A stretch of 64,000 bases of DNA, taken from Allopusillimonas sp008369125. GTDB taxonomy: Bacteria; Pseudomonadota; Gammaproteobacteria; Burkholderiales; Burkholderiaceae_B. Below are positions 26,640 to 34,732 of this stretch, piece by piece. Numbering within the stretch: position 1 is the first letter of the stretch; the number at the start of each line of letters is the position of its first letter. The stretch lies in contig NZ_VOAY01000001.1 of the NCBI RefSeq assembly GCF_008369125.1, positions 62,001 to 126,000 on the forward strand. The letters run 5' to 3'. A model generated the notes under the pieces. That model was not told the DNA's origin. It worked only from the letters and a program-made list of their open reading frames with translations, and ran no database searches. The translations under genes were made by a program, and so were the position numbers.

Positions 26640-26790
26640 TGGTCGAGTGATGGGCCGACAAGCGTTCATGATGTCATGGATTTGATAAGCATTCGGGGAC
26701 GGCTTTGGTTTTGTGAAATATTCTCACCAAGGTTCAATGGGCTAATCAAAAAGCATCGTCCAAAGAAACCGAAATTAACACAACAAGAAA

Positions 26791-27702
26791 TTAGCTGATT
26801 AAAGCCGCTGCGTCGGTAAAACATTTTCTTAACCAGCAATGGCCATCGTCGAACTGTGCTCGGGCGTGCCAAGCCATGCCCAAGTTGAAGGGCGGGATAT
26901 CGAAAGGGAGATCAAGAATGTCGATAATCGACGAATAACGCTTGAGTAACTGAATAGGAAGCGTTGCCACACATTCGCTGTGAGCGAGCACCACCGCTAT
27001 CTGGTTGTAATTCGGCACGACGACAATAACATTTCGGGATTTGTGCAGCGTCGCGAGAACGTCGTCTACCGGGCTATGGAATTGAGCAGTCTGTGACACC
27101 ATTACATGAGGTAGTGCACAGTATTCGTCGAGCGTTGCACACGTATTGCCCCGAGGGTGTCCGATTTTTTGGGCCATCCGGAAATGGTCGCTGAGCAAAA
27201 AACGGACTTTCAGCGAATCTGGCGCTTTGGCGATATCACCCAAAAAGAGATCGACCTCACCACGCTCCATTTGCTCGGGCAGTTGAGCGCTGGTTGCAGG
27301 GATGACTGCAATGCGTAAACTGGGATTATGCTGAGCGACCACAGCTTCCAGAGCGCCCAGGCCGACCATGGTGAAGACGCTGTCATGTGCAGCGACGACG
27401 AATGTACGACTGGCAGTGGCTGGGTCGAACAACGGAACAGAGTAGACCGCGTCGCGTAGATGGGCCAATGCATCTCTTAAACGTGGCCGAAGATCAATGG
27501 CGCGTTGCGTAGGCACCATTCCACGGCCGCTCTCTGATGGAACCAGAAGGCGATCATTGAAGAGGTCTCGAAGGCGTACGAGCTGCCCTGAAAGCGCGGA
27601 TTGGCTTATGTTCAGACGCTTGGCCGCCCGAGTGACATTAAGCTCGTCAAGTAAAACATCGAGTGAGATCAGTAGCGGAAGGTCAGAACGCTTTATATCC
27701 AT
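26791..27702 (-). CDS. LysR-family transcriptional regulator
   Basis: A 303-residue regulator with the N-terminal helix-turn-helix LDELNVTRAAKRLNISQSALSGQLVRLRDLFNDRLLV and a periplasmic-binding-like effector domain. The start at 27702 follows GAGGTATCACC; an upstream in-frame start adds 10 residues. It is divergent from the secreted metallo-hydrolase gene with a 180-bp gap and most likely controls it, as is usual for LysR pairs. Confidence 0.9.
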   Translation of the reverse strand: MDIKRSDLPLLISLDVLLDELNVTRAAKRLNISQSALSGQLVRLRDLFNDRLLVPSESGRGMVPTQRAIDLRPRLRDALAHLRDAVYSVPLFDPATASRTFVVAAHDSVFTMVGLGALEAVVAQHNPSLRIAVIPATSAQLPEQMERGEVDLFLGDIAKAPDSLKVRFLLSDHFRMAQKIGHPRGNTCATLDEYCALPHVMVSQTAQFHSPVDDVLATLHKSRNVIVVVPNYNQIAVVLAHSECVATLPIQLLKRYSSIIDILDLPFDIPPFNLGMAWHARAQFDDGHCWLRKCFTDAAALIS

Positions 27703-27882
27703 ATAGGTGATACCTCGTATCGGGAAATCCAACTAACTGTCGGCGCGGATCAAGCGTAGATTAGGACATGTTTTTTTAACACGGGACACCATCATGATTA
27801 GCTTTTATTACCACCCTTCGCCGAAATGGCCAATTGGCGACCTGTTCGCGACCAATAATTCTCAATTGTCTTAGGAATACTA

Positions 27883-28875
27883 ATGCGTTATTACTTGCAA
27901 CCGTTCGCCACTGCATTGACAGCGATGGCTTTGATCACCAGCACATTTTCCGTTGCCGCGACAGCTTCCGAAGTACAAACGCCAAGCGCCGGGGTTGCAG
28001 CGCAGGCTCAGCAAAGTGGCGTTTATCGTTATCGTCTTGGTGACTTCCAAATCACGGCACTGTCCGACGGTACCGTTCCGCTGGATTTGCACGATTTGCT
28101 CCAAGGCGTAAAAAAGGGATCTATTGATGGCCATCTGCATCACGCTTTTCTAGCTAACCCCGTTGAGGAGTCGATCAATGCATTCGTGATCGATACAGGG
28201 AAAAGGTTGGTTTTGGTGGATACCGGTGCGGGTGATTTTTTTGGGCCTGAGGCAGGTGGAAAACTGATTGCTAATTTGAGAGCAGCTGGGTACGAACCGA
28301 GCCAGATCAGTGATGTCTTATTGACCCATGTTCACACCGACCACAGCGGCGGCCTGGTTCACAATGGCAACATTGTTTTTTCGAACGCAGTCATTCATGT
28401 GGGCAAACCGGACGTCGATTTTTTTCTTGACACTGCGAACCAGAATGGCGTCAATGGTTACCCAAAGGAATACTTTGAACAGGCAACTGCCTGCCTTACG
28501 CCTTATTTAAAATCTGGGCAGCTGCAGCCATTTTCAGGCCCCACACAAATTCTACCCGGCATCCGTTCAGTCCCAACGCCGGGGCACACGCCTGGTCATA
28601 GTTTTTACCGTGTGGAGAGCAAAGGAGAATCCATTACGTTTATTGGCGATCTTGTTCACGTTGAATCGATTCAGTTTGAAAAGCCCAAGGTCACCATACA
28701 GTTCGATGTGAATCAGGCCGAGGCTGCCAAGCAGCGCATCAAACAGTTCGGTAGTTTCTCCAAGAGCCGTGAGCTGGTAGCGGGCGCACATTTTCCTTTT
28801 CCAGGTATTGGCCACGTAGACACAAATAATCACGACGCCTATCGGTTCGTACCTGTCAATTACAGGAACAGGTAG
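27883..28875 (+). CDS. Secreted MBL-fold metallo-hydrolase
   Basis: A 330-residue protein with a signal peptide (cleavage near VAATA-SEV) and a metallo-beta-lactamase fold. The zinc motif is THVHTDHSGG, followed by PTPGHTPGHSFYRVE and ITFIGDLVHVE, which supply the further ligands. The closest pattern is the YtnP/MlhB-like lactonase group, some of which hydrolyse acyl-homoserine lactones; the signal peptide suggests a periplasmic or secreted form. Divergent from LysR. Confidence 0.85.
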   Translation: MRYYLQPFATALTAMALITSTFSVAATASEVQTPSAGVAAQAQQSGVYRYRLGDFQITALSDGTVPLDLHDLLQGVKKGSIDGHLHHAFLANPVEESINAFVIDTGKRLVLVDTGAGDFFGPEAGGKLIANLRAAGYEPSQISDVLLTHVHTDHSGGLVHNGNIVFSNAVIHVGKPDVDFFLDTANQNGVNGYPKEYFEQATACLTPYLKSGQLQPFSGPTQILPGIRSVPTPGHTPGHSFYRVESKGESITFIGDLVHVESIQFEKPKVTIQFDVNQAEAAKQRIKQFGSFSKSRELVAGAHFPFPGIGHVDTNNHDAYRFVPVNYRNR

Positions 28876-28885
28876 GCGTTGTTCA

Positions 28886-28942
28886 ATCATGCTGCTCCTG
28901 ATTTGAATCCTGGCCTCTATCAGGGCGATCTTATGGCCAGGG
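28886..28942. repeat. Dispersed imperfect repeat, copy 2
   Basis: Partner of the segment at 21691-21749, same orientation. On the plus strand it reads NHAAPDLNPGLYQGDLMAR and stays open to a TAG at 28976. It begins 11 bp after the hydrolase stop codon, in that gene's frame. Origin unknown; a remnant of a duplicated gene is most likely. Confidence 0.65.
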
Positions 28943-29004
28943 TTCGCACTGCACCGGATGATGACCATGACTTCTAGTCGATACTATATTTATTTGGAGC
29001 ATGC

Positions 29005-29532
29005 ATGAAATACCTTAAAGGCTACCCATCCGACCTGCAGGCCAAAGTGCAGCTGCTGGTCGAGCGCGGGCAACTGGGCGATGTATTACGCAACCGTTAT
29101 CCGACCAGCCATTCAGTGCGTACCGATAAAGCGTTGTACGACTATGTTGTAGGCTTGAAAAACGAATACATTCGCAACGGCGCGCCCATCAGCAAGGTCG
29201 CATTCGACAGCAAAATGCAGGTGGTTGCTCACACCTTGGGCACGCACACCACCATTTCTCGGGTGCAGGGCATGAAGCTCAAGACCAAGCGCGAGATACG
29301 CATAGCCACGGTATTTCGTTCGGCACCCGAAGCATTCCTGAAAATGATCACCGTGCACGAACTGGCGCATTTAAAGGAAAGTGAACATAACAAGGCGTTT
29401 TACAACCTGTGCGAACGCATGGAACCGAATTACCATCAGTATGAATTTGACCTGCGCTTGTACCTGACGCATCTGGACTTGCCTGATGGTCAGGGTTTGT
29501 GGGTCAACGGCACCCTCAAAGCTGGGCACTGA
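29005..29532 (+). CDS. YgjP-like metallopeptidase-domain protein
   Basis: A 175-residue protein of the YgjP/DUF45 family of putative zinc metallopeptidases. The zinc motif is HELAHLKESEHNKAFYNLCERMEPNY, with H-E-x-x-H and the downstream histidine typical of the group. No signal peptide, so cytosolic. Family function is poorly known. The gene stands alone before the phd-vapC pair. Confidence 0.85.
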   Translation: MKYLKGYPSDLQAKVQLLVERGQLGDVLRNRYPTSHSVRTDKALYDYVVGLKNEYIRNGAPISKVAFDSKMQVVAHTLGTHTTISRVQGMKLKTKREIRIATVFRSAPEAFLKMITVHELAHLKESEHNKAFYNLCERMEPNYHQYEFDLRLYLTHLDLPDGQGLWVNGTLKAGH

Positions 29533-29682
29533 TCTGGCTGTTGATAAATCGTGAAGTCATCGTGCGAAATTTCCGCTGATACTGCTTCAGAAAGCTCTAC
29601 TTCTACGGCGGTTAATGTACGGGAGGAATGCCGTACGACAATAGACCGTCAGCGATTTTAAAAGCTTGCCTCTTTATTGTGT

Positions 29683-29700
29683 TGTAGTAACATGCCTACA
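29683..29700. promoter_or_regulatory. Palindrome upstream of phd-vapC
   Basis: TGTAG (29683-29687) and CTACA (29696-29700) form an inverted repeat with an 8-bp spacer, 25 bp before the antitoxin start. Phd antitoxins bind such repeats to repress their own operon, so it is a candidate operator. Confidence 0.45.
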
Positions 29701-29725
29701 TAAGTCACATTTTAGAGGTGCCATT

Positions 29726-29980
29726 ATGACCATCACAACTTTGACAAGCCGTGAGTTTAACCAAGGGGCGAGCGAAGCAAAGCGGGCCGCAAATAAGGGC
29801 TTGGTATTCATTACAGATCGAGGCCGCCCGGCTCATGTTCTTATGAGCTTTGAAGAATACCAACGGCTTACAAAACAACGTCGCAATATTGCTGATGCCC
29901 TTGCAATGCCGGGCGTTGCTGACATCGAGTTCGAACCGCCGCGTGTGAGCATCAACCCCAAGGCGGCTGACTTGTCATGA
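29726..29980 (+). CDS. phd: Phd/YefM-type antitoxin
   Basis: An 84-residue antitoxin. The N-terminal Phd fold reads TTLTSREFNQGASEAKRAANKGLVFITDRGRPAHVLMSFEEYQRL, and the variable C-terminal part would neutralise the toxin. The ATG at 29726 follows AGAGGTG. The stop overlaps the toxin start by 4 bp. Confidence 0.88.
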   Translation: MTITTLTSREFNQGASEAKRAANKGLVFITDRGRPAHVLMSFEEYQRLTKQRRNIADALAMPGVADIEFEPPRVSINPKAADLS

Positions 29981-30405
29981 TGTACGTGCTTGATACCAAC
30001 GTCGTGTCCGAGCTGCGAAAGGTTCGACACGGCAATGCCAATAAAAACGTAATAGCGTGGGCAGAAAGCGTTGATGCTGCAGAGCTTTTTGTGTCGGCCA
30101 TCACCATCATGGAGCTGGAGCTTGGCGTGCTGGCGATTGAACAAAAGGACGCCAAGCAGGGGGCTGTGTTGCGCTCATGGCTAGAGCAACACGTACTGCC
30201 CGAGTTTGCCGGTCGCACGCTGCCCATCGATACGGCCGTGGCACAACGCTGCGCACGGTTGCATGTGCCTGACAAGCGTGGCGAACGTGATGCCCTGATC
30301 GCTGCAACGGCGCTGGTGCACGGCATGGCAGTCGTTACTCGCAATGTTGCTGACTTTAAACCTACTGGCGTCACTATCATCAATCCGTGGGACGTGTCGC
30401 AGTGA
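29977..30405 (+). CDS. vapC: VapC/FitB-type PIN-domain toxin
   Basis: A 142-residue PIN-domain ribonuclease. The acidic active-site residues are visible in YVLDTNVVSELRK, ITIMELELGV and DKRGERDALIAATALVHG. The FitB-like pattern and pairing with Phd are common in proteobacterial chromosomes. Length and motifs are intact, so the toxin should be functional. Confidence 0.9.
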   Translation: MMYVLDTNVVSELRKVRHGNANKNVIAWAESVDAAELFVSAITIMELELGVLAIEQKDAKQGAVLRSWLEQHVLPEFAGRTLPIDTAVAQRCARLHVPDKRGERDALIAATALVHGMAVVTRNVADFKPTGVTIINPWDVSQ

Positions 30406-30458
30406 CGGCCAGTGAGCCAATTCAATCGTGTTCTTATTTTGCCCAAATGTCTTTAATA

Positions 30459-30491
30459 CAGTGTGCTGGCAAGATCATTGCCTGCACACTG
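30459..30491. terminator. Hairpin between convergent vapC and cytochrome genes
   Basis: CAGTGTGC pairs with GCACACTG, and inside it GGCAA pairs with TTGCC around a 5-nt loop, giving 13 pairs and one T/T mismatch. Its place between two convergent genes suggests a bidirectional terminator, although no long T tract follows. Confidence 0.55.
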
Positions 30492-30508
30492 CTCGCGCCA
30501 GGTTCTTA

Positions 30509-31078
30509 TTAACGGTTGGCGGGAGTGAATCCGTCGCGGTTGGGCATTTGAACTTTGGGCATGGAGTCCTGATCAAGTGTTGCATCAGCCGGAATGATAT
30601 GTGCCTGAGAAAGAATATAGGCCGTGACGGCGTAGACGTCATCGTCCGACATGCTGTTTGGCGTCGTGAATGGCATTGCCCTTTTAACGTAATCGAACAG
30701 CGTTGTAGCATAAGGCCAGTAGCTTTCCACCGTTTTAATGGGTGCCTGGACACCATCTTTAATAGTCAGGGAGCCACGCCCGCCGATTAGCCGGTCGCCG
30801 ATTCCACCTTCCAGTTTTGCGCCATGACAGGCCAGACATTGCTGCATGTAAATTTTTTCGCCCTGCATGACCGTGCCGGTGCCTTTAGGCATCCCGCGCC
30901 CATCAGGCAAGGGCGATGTGAACTCTTTAAGATCGGCTTCGGTAATATTGGTGCCAAATCCGTAAGCGTGATTGGTGGCCGTTTGTGTTTTGGTGTCTTG
31001 CGCGACAGCGCCAGTCGACCAAAGGCCGGCCAGCGCCATGGCTGCACAGGCGAGCCCGGTTTTAGTAGTGATGTACAT
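30509..31078 (-). CDS. soxD: SoxD-like cytochrome c, short form
   Basis: A 189-residue periplasmic c-type cytochrome with a signal peptide (cleavage near VAQ). The single haem site is C81-L-A-C-H85; flanking blocks YGFGTNITEADL, GTGTVMQGEKIYMQQ and PIKTVESYWPYATTLFDYVKRAMPF match the N-terminal half of SoxD. Full SoxD carries two haem domains and about 350-400 residues; this one has only the first. It accepts electrons from the SoxC-like molybdoenzyme encoded upstream, overlapping its end by 17 bp. Confidence 0.8.
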   Translation of the reverse strand: MYITTKTGLACAAMALAGLWSTGAVAQDTKTQTATNHAYGFGTNITEADLKEFTSPLPDGRGMPKGTGTVMQGEKIYMQQCLACHGAKLEGGIGDRLIGGRGSLTIKDGVQAPIKTVESYWPYATTLFDYVKRAMPFTTPNSMSDDDVYAVTAYILSQAHIIPADATLDQDSMPKVQMPNRDGFTPANR

Positions 31079-32447
31079 TTGACACCTCCCCGGTTGCGGC
31101 AACCTTCCAGCTTTGAATGCCGTTCAAGTGGTAGACCGATGACAGTCCGCGTTCGTCGACAAGTTTTTTAATGGTGGGCTGAACATAACCGGTATCGTCG
31201 GTGCAGCGGCTTTGTAAAATGGCCTCTTTTCCGTCCCATTCCCAAGGCAATGAAAAGCGGGTATGGCATATGGGCAGAACCGGGCCGTGCAATACGGCGT
31301 CGTGCCATGTTTTACCGCCGTCGGCCGTCACTTCCACGCGCGTGATCGTGCCTTGGCCTGACCATGCCAAGCCGGTAATTTCATAAAACCCAGGTTTTTG
31401 CAGCAGCATTTCGCCTGAGGGGTAGGTAATAACAGATTTGGGCTGCATGCCGAACGAAAACTGCAGGGCTGTGCCGTCGGGCAGCAGGTCAGTGTATTTA
31501 GCTGTTTCTTCCCGCGTCATGAAAGGCTTGTCGGAAACCTCTAAACGGCGCAGCCACTTGATGCACATATTGCCTTCGTAGCCAGGAACGATCAGACGCA
31601 CGGGATATCCTTGCTCCGGGCGTATTGCCTCGCCGTTCTGGCCGTATGCCAACATACAGTCTTTAAGGGCTTTTTCAATTGGAATGCTACGCGTCATGAC
31701 CGCCGCGTCGCCACCTTCGGCTAACAGCCACTTGGCGCCAGGGCGCAGGCCGGCCTCATTCAAAATGGTGGACAGCGGCACTCCCGTCCATTCTGAGGTT
31801 GAGGTCAGCCCATGTGTTCCTTGAACGGTTTTAAGCGTGGGCTTGGCCCATTCGGTCAACCCGTTGCCCGAGCATTCCAGAAACATGATGCGTGACACAA
31901 CGGGATAGCGCTTAATGTCGGACATCGAAAACTTTTTGGCCTGCTTGACCATGCCGTGCACATACAGCAAATGTTTGCTGGGATCTATGGTTGCAATGCC
32001 ACCATGGTGCCGCTCATAATGCAGGCCCGATGGCGTGATGATGCCCATGCTGGTTTGCAGAGGGGTAAAGCTCCAGGAGGATTCTGTTGTTTTGGTTGCA
32101 TAACGCGTACGGACTTCGGTTTCGAACTGCGAGCGAAAACCATAGCCGCCGTCGTCGGTGGCCACCCCTACCCCTTGTGTTTTGGTTGCATCAGCTGGAA
32201 CCGGGCGCTCTTTGGAACCAGGAGAGGCGGCAAACGCGGTCTGGGCGCCTGCAACCCCCATGCTCGCGATAGCCCCTAGCATGAAGCGTCTGCGTGGCGC
32301 CGCTTTGATTTGGTCAGATTGCCCCCGAAAGTACGGCGACTGCGGGTCTTGTTGTTCGACTTCAAGAAAGTGTTGTTCTTGCTGCTGCAGTAACTCTGGC
32401 TTTATTTTTATCGAAAAGGATTGTTTGCTGCTCCGAGATTTATTCAT
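31062..32447 (-). CDS. soxC: SoxC-type molybdopterin sulfite/sulfane dehydrogenase
   Basis: A 461-residue molybdenum enzyme of the sulfite oxidase family. A twin-arginine signal (RRRFMLGAIASMG, about 52-64) marks export of the folded enzyme to the periplasm. The molybdenum-ligating cysteine is C192 in MFLECSGNGLTEW; a dimerisation domain follows (about 330-440). The start at 32447 follows ACGGAG. With the short cytochrome it should oxidise sulfite or a sulfane group; no other sox genes lie in this window, so a stand-alone sulfite dehydrogenase is likely. Confidence 0.88.
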   Translation of the reverse strand: MNKSRSSKQSFSIKIKPELLQQQEQHFLEVEQQDPQSPYFRGQSDQIKAAPRRRFMLGAIASMGVAGAQTAFAASPGSKERPVPADATKTQGVGVATDDGGYGFRSQFETEVRTRYATKTTESSWSFTPLQTSMGIITPSGLHYERHHGGIATIDPSKHLLYVHGMVKQAKKFSMSDIKRYPVVSRIMFLECSGNGLTEWAKPTLKTVQGTHGLTSTSEWTGVPLSTILNEAGLRPGAKWLLAEGGDAAVMTRSIPIEKALKDCMLAYGQNGEAIRPEQGYPVRLIVPGYEGNMCIKWLRRLEVSDKPFMTREETAKYTDLLPDGTALQFSFGMQPKSVITYPSGEMLLQKPGFYEITGLAWSGQGTITRVEVTADGGKTWHDAVLHGPVLPICHTRFSLPWEWDGKEAILQSRCTDDTGYVQPTIKKLVDERGLSSVYHLNGIQSWKVAATGEVSNVHHY

Positions 32448-32745
32448 ATAACACTCCGTAAAACAGATTCTGCCAGGACGGAAAAGATTACTGAACTAAA
32501 GTAGTGGATATACAGCAACTGCGGTAAAGAGGAATAACGAGAGAGTTTGGAGGGATAATAAAATGGCAAAGAGCGCCTTTTAATAGTAAAGATATTACTT
32601 GGCATAACTGCCAGACTCAAGGTTGAATGCATACTTCGAGCTGAGGGTGGGGCAAACATGGCCGCTCCTTAGCCAGACACAATCAAAGTCAGCTCACCAT
32701 GGAGATAAGCCAACTCGACTCAACCTTACATTGCAAAACCAAGCG
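32448..32745. other. Intergenic gap upstream of soxC
   Basis: About 300 bp between soxC and the upstream TetR gene on the same strand. It is AT-rich near soxC, where its promoter should lie, but I see no clear -35/-10 pair, palindrome or gene remnant. Confidence 0.35.
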
Positions 32746-33378
32746 TTAATCAATGTTTAAGGGAGGCGACGACGGACTTTGGTTGGCGCCTATTCCCTGC
32801 AAGACTGTATCCACTATTGTAAGAATGTAGTCATCCATATGCCCGGCAAAGCGATCACGCAAACGGGCGGGGGTGTTGCGAACATGATTTGACACTGCCC
32901 CAGCAATCAAATCTGCGACAAGCGCAATCGAGGTTCTCGAGGGAAGTTCGCCACGTTCGATGCCACGGCGGATGAGTGCTCGGGTGCTGCGCGAGTGGTC
33001 TGGGTAGGGCTTCGCGCCCAGCGCCTTACGCAAGTCAGGGTAGAAGCGTGCATCTATAGTCAGTCGGTAGGTGAGTACCCCTTCGTCAGTTTCCAGGTGC
33101 GCATGCCAGCGCCGAGCGAATTCGATGAGATCAGTGCGTACATGCCCGGTGTCAATGCCTGCGATGAAGTCTGTCCGCGACTGAACGAGTTCGAAGAGTA
33201 GCTGAGCCTTGTTGTGCCAGCGCAGATATAAAGATCCTTTACCAACTTTGGATCGCCTGGCGACCTCATCAAAGTTGAAGCCAGCCCACCCGCGCTTGGC
33301 GTAAAGCGCGCAGGCCGCTACGAACACTCTCTGCTCTAAACCGCCCGCTCGAGGACGTCCGACAGGTCTTGATTCCAT
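32746..33378 (-). CDS. TetR-family transcriptional regulator
   Basis: A 210-residue regulator with an N-terminal helix-turn-helix (FVAACALYAKRGWAGFNFDEVARRSKVGKGSLYLRWHNKAQLLFELV) and an alpha-helical ligand domain. The ATG at 33378 with AGGAG six bases upstream is chosen over 33405. It is divergent from the solute-binding protein/dehydrogenase operon, and a short palindrome (33426-33438) lies between, so it is the likely repressor of that operon. Confidence 0.9.
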   Translation of the reverse strand: MESRPVGRPRAGGLEQRVFVAACALYAKRGWAGFNFDEVARRSKVGKGSLYLRWHNKAQLLFELVQSRTDFIAGIDTGHVRTDLIEFARRWHAHLETDEGVLTYRLTIDARFYPDLRKALGAKPYPDHSRSTRALIRRGIERGELPSRTSIALVADLIAGAVSNHVRNTPARLRDRFAGHMDDYILTIVDTVLQGIGANQSPSSPPLNID

Positions 33379-33425
33379 GTGTGAGCTCCTGTTTTCGTAT
33401 TGCATTAGAAGGTCTTTTTTTTTTG

Positions 33426-33438
33426 GACGGAAACCGTC
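33426..33438. promoter_or_regulatory. Palindrome between tetR and its likely target operon
   Basis: GACGGAAACCGTC, a perfect 5-bp inverted repeat with a 3-bp centre, lies 48 bp upstream of tetR and 70 bp upstream of the binding-protein gene. Its place and form suit a TetR operator. Confidence 0.45.
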
Positions 33439-33507
33439 AGGAAATGATAGACTAAAAAAAACTAAAAAACATTGTTAATAAAATTTATAACAACCAAAGG
33501 AGTAGAC

Positions 33508-34731
33508 ATGAGACTAAATCTGATAATGGCTGGATTACTGACGATTATGGGAACCGGAGCGGCACTGGCAGCAACCCCGGGAATTTCAGATGACGTCATA
33601 AAAATTGGCGTCATGACCGACTTGAGCGGGCCCTATTCGGCAACCGGCGGACGCGGATCTGTAGTCGCGACAGAGATGGCCGTAGCCGAGTTTGGAGGGG
33701 AAATCAATGGCAAGAAAATAGAAATAATTACTGCTGACCACCAGGGCAAGCCTGATATCGCGGCAGGCACTGCGCGCAAGTGGCTAGACGTGGATCACGT
33801 TGACGTTATCACCGAGATCAACAACAGTGCGGTTGCGTTAAGCATCTACAACTTGGCAAAAGAAAAAAATGCTCTGGTGCTGGCAACCGGCCCTGCAAGC
33901 GATGCCCTAACGTATACCAGCTGCATTCCAACAGGCATTCATTACACCTATGACACATTCGCCTTCGCCAACAGCTCGGTAAATGGCTTGGCACAAACCG
34001 GCAAGAAAGACTGGTTTATGATCGCTGCGGACTACGCGTTCGGGAAGGCAGGTGAAGAAGCCACCCGGGCTGCGCTAGCCAAAGTGGGTGGAAAAGTGGT
34101 TGACGGGCTGAAATTTCCACTCAATACGACCGACTTCTCGTCCTTCATCTTGTCGGCGCAAAGTTCCAATGCTTCGATAATTGGGCTGGTAAGTGCCGGT
34201 GCTGACACCGTCAATGCGATTAAGGCTGCGAAAGAATTTGGCGTGACCCAGATTGTTGCGCCGCAGTTTCTCTTCATACAGGATGTGCATGCGCTCGGGC
34301 TGGAGACAGCACAAGGTGTGGTATTTGGAACAGCCTTTTATTGGGACAGAACCGCGGAAACACGCAAGTGGTCTGAAGAATTCTACAAGAGGATGAATCA
34401 GACATCGATGCCGTCACAGGAGCATGCAGGCCAGTACTCGGCTGTTTATCAATATTTAAAATCGATTAAGGCATTGGGTACGGACGATGCACGAGCGATC
34501 GTCGCCGATTGGCGAGGAAAGCCGATCAATGACATGTTTGCGCAAAATGGTCATCTGCGCGAAGACGGCCGCTTTGTGCACGATATGTACGTGGCCAAAG
34601 TGAAGTCTCCGGCTGAATCGAAAGCGCCGTGGGACTATTACGACATCATCGCGACCGTGCCGGGTGATCAGGCGTTTCGACCCATGGATCAAGGGAAATG
34701 CGACCTGAAAGCTCAAGCGTTGGGGAAATAA
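33508..34731 (+). CDS. ABC-type branched-chain-like substrate-binding protein
   Basis: A 407-residue periplasmic binding protein of the LivK/amide-binding class (Peripla_BP_6). The signal peptide ends near ALA-ATP; the mature start PGISDDVIKIGVMTDLSGPYSATGGRGSV is typical. No permease or ATPase gene accompanies it; dehydrogenase genes follow at once, so the protein may serve a transporter encoded elsewhere. The ATG at 33508 follows AAAGGAG. The gene heads a three-gene operon. Confidence 0.88.
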   Translation: MRLNLIMAGLLTIMGTGAALAATPGISDDVIKIGVMTDLSGPYSATGGRGSVVATEMAVAEFGGEINGKKIEIITADHQGKPDIAAGTARKWLDVDHVDVITEINNSAVALSIYNLAKEKNALVLATGPASDALTYTSCIPTGIHYTYDTFAFANSSVNGLAQTGKKDWFMIAADYAFGKAGEEATRAALAKVGGKVVDGLKFPLNTTDFSSFILSAQSSNASIIGLVSAGADTVNAIKAAKEFGVTQIVAPQFLFIQDVHALGLETAQGVVFGTAFYWDRTAETRKWSEEFYKRMNQTSMPSQEHAGQYSAVYQYLKSIKALGTDDARAIVADWRGKPINDMFAQNGHLREDGRFVHDMYVAKVKSPAESKAPWDYYDIIATVPGDQAFRPMDQGKCDLKAQALGK

Positions 34732-34732
34732 T

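Noticed and set aside
28876..28978. Read-through extension of the secreted metallo-hydrolase into the repeat
   Set aside because: The TAG at 28873 fits the normal protein end; the in-frame continuation is probably coincidence.
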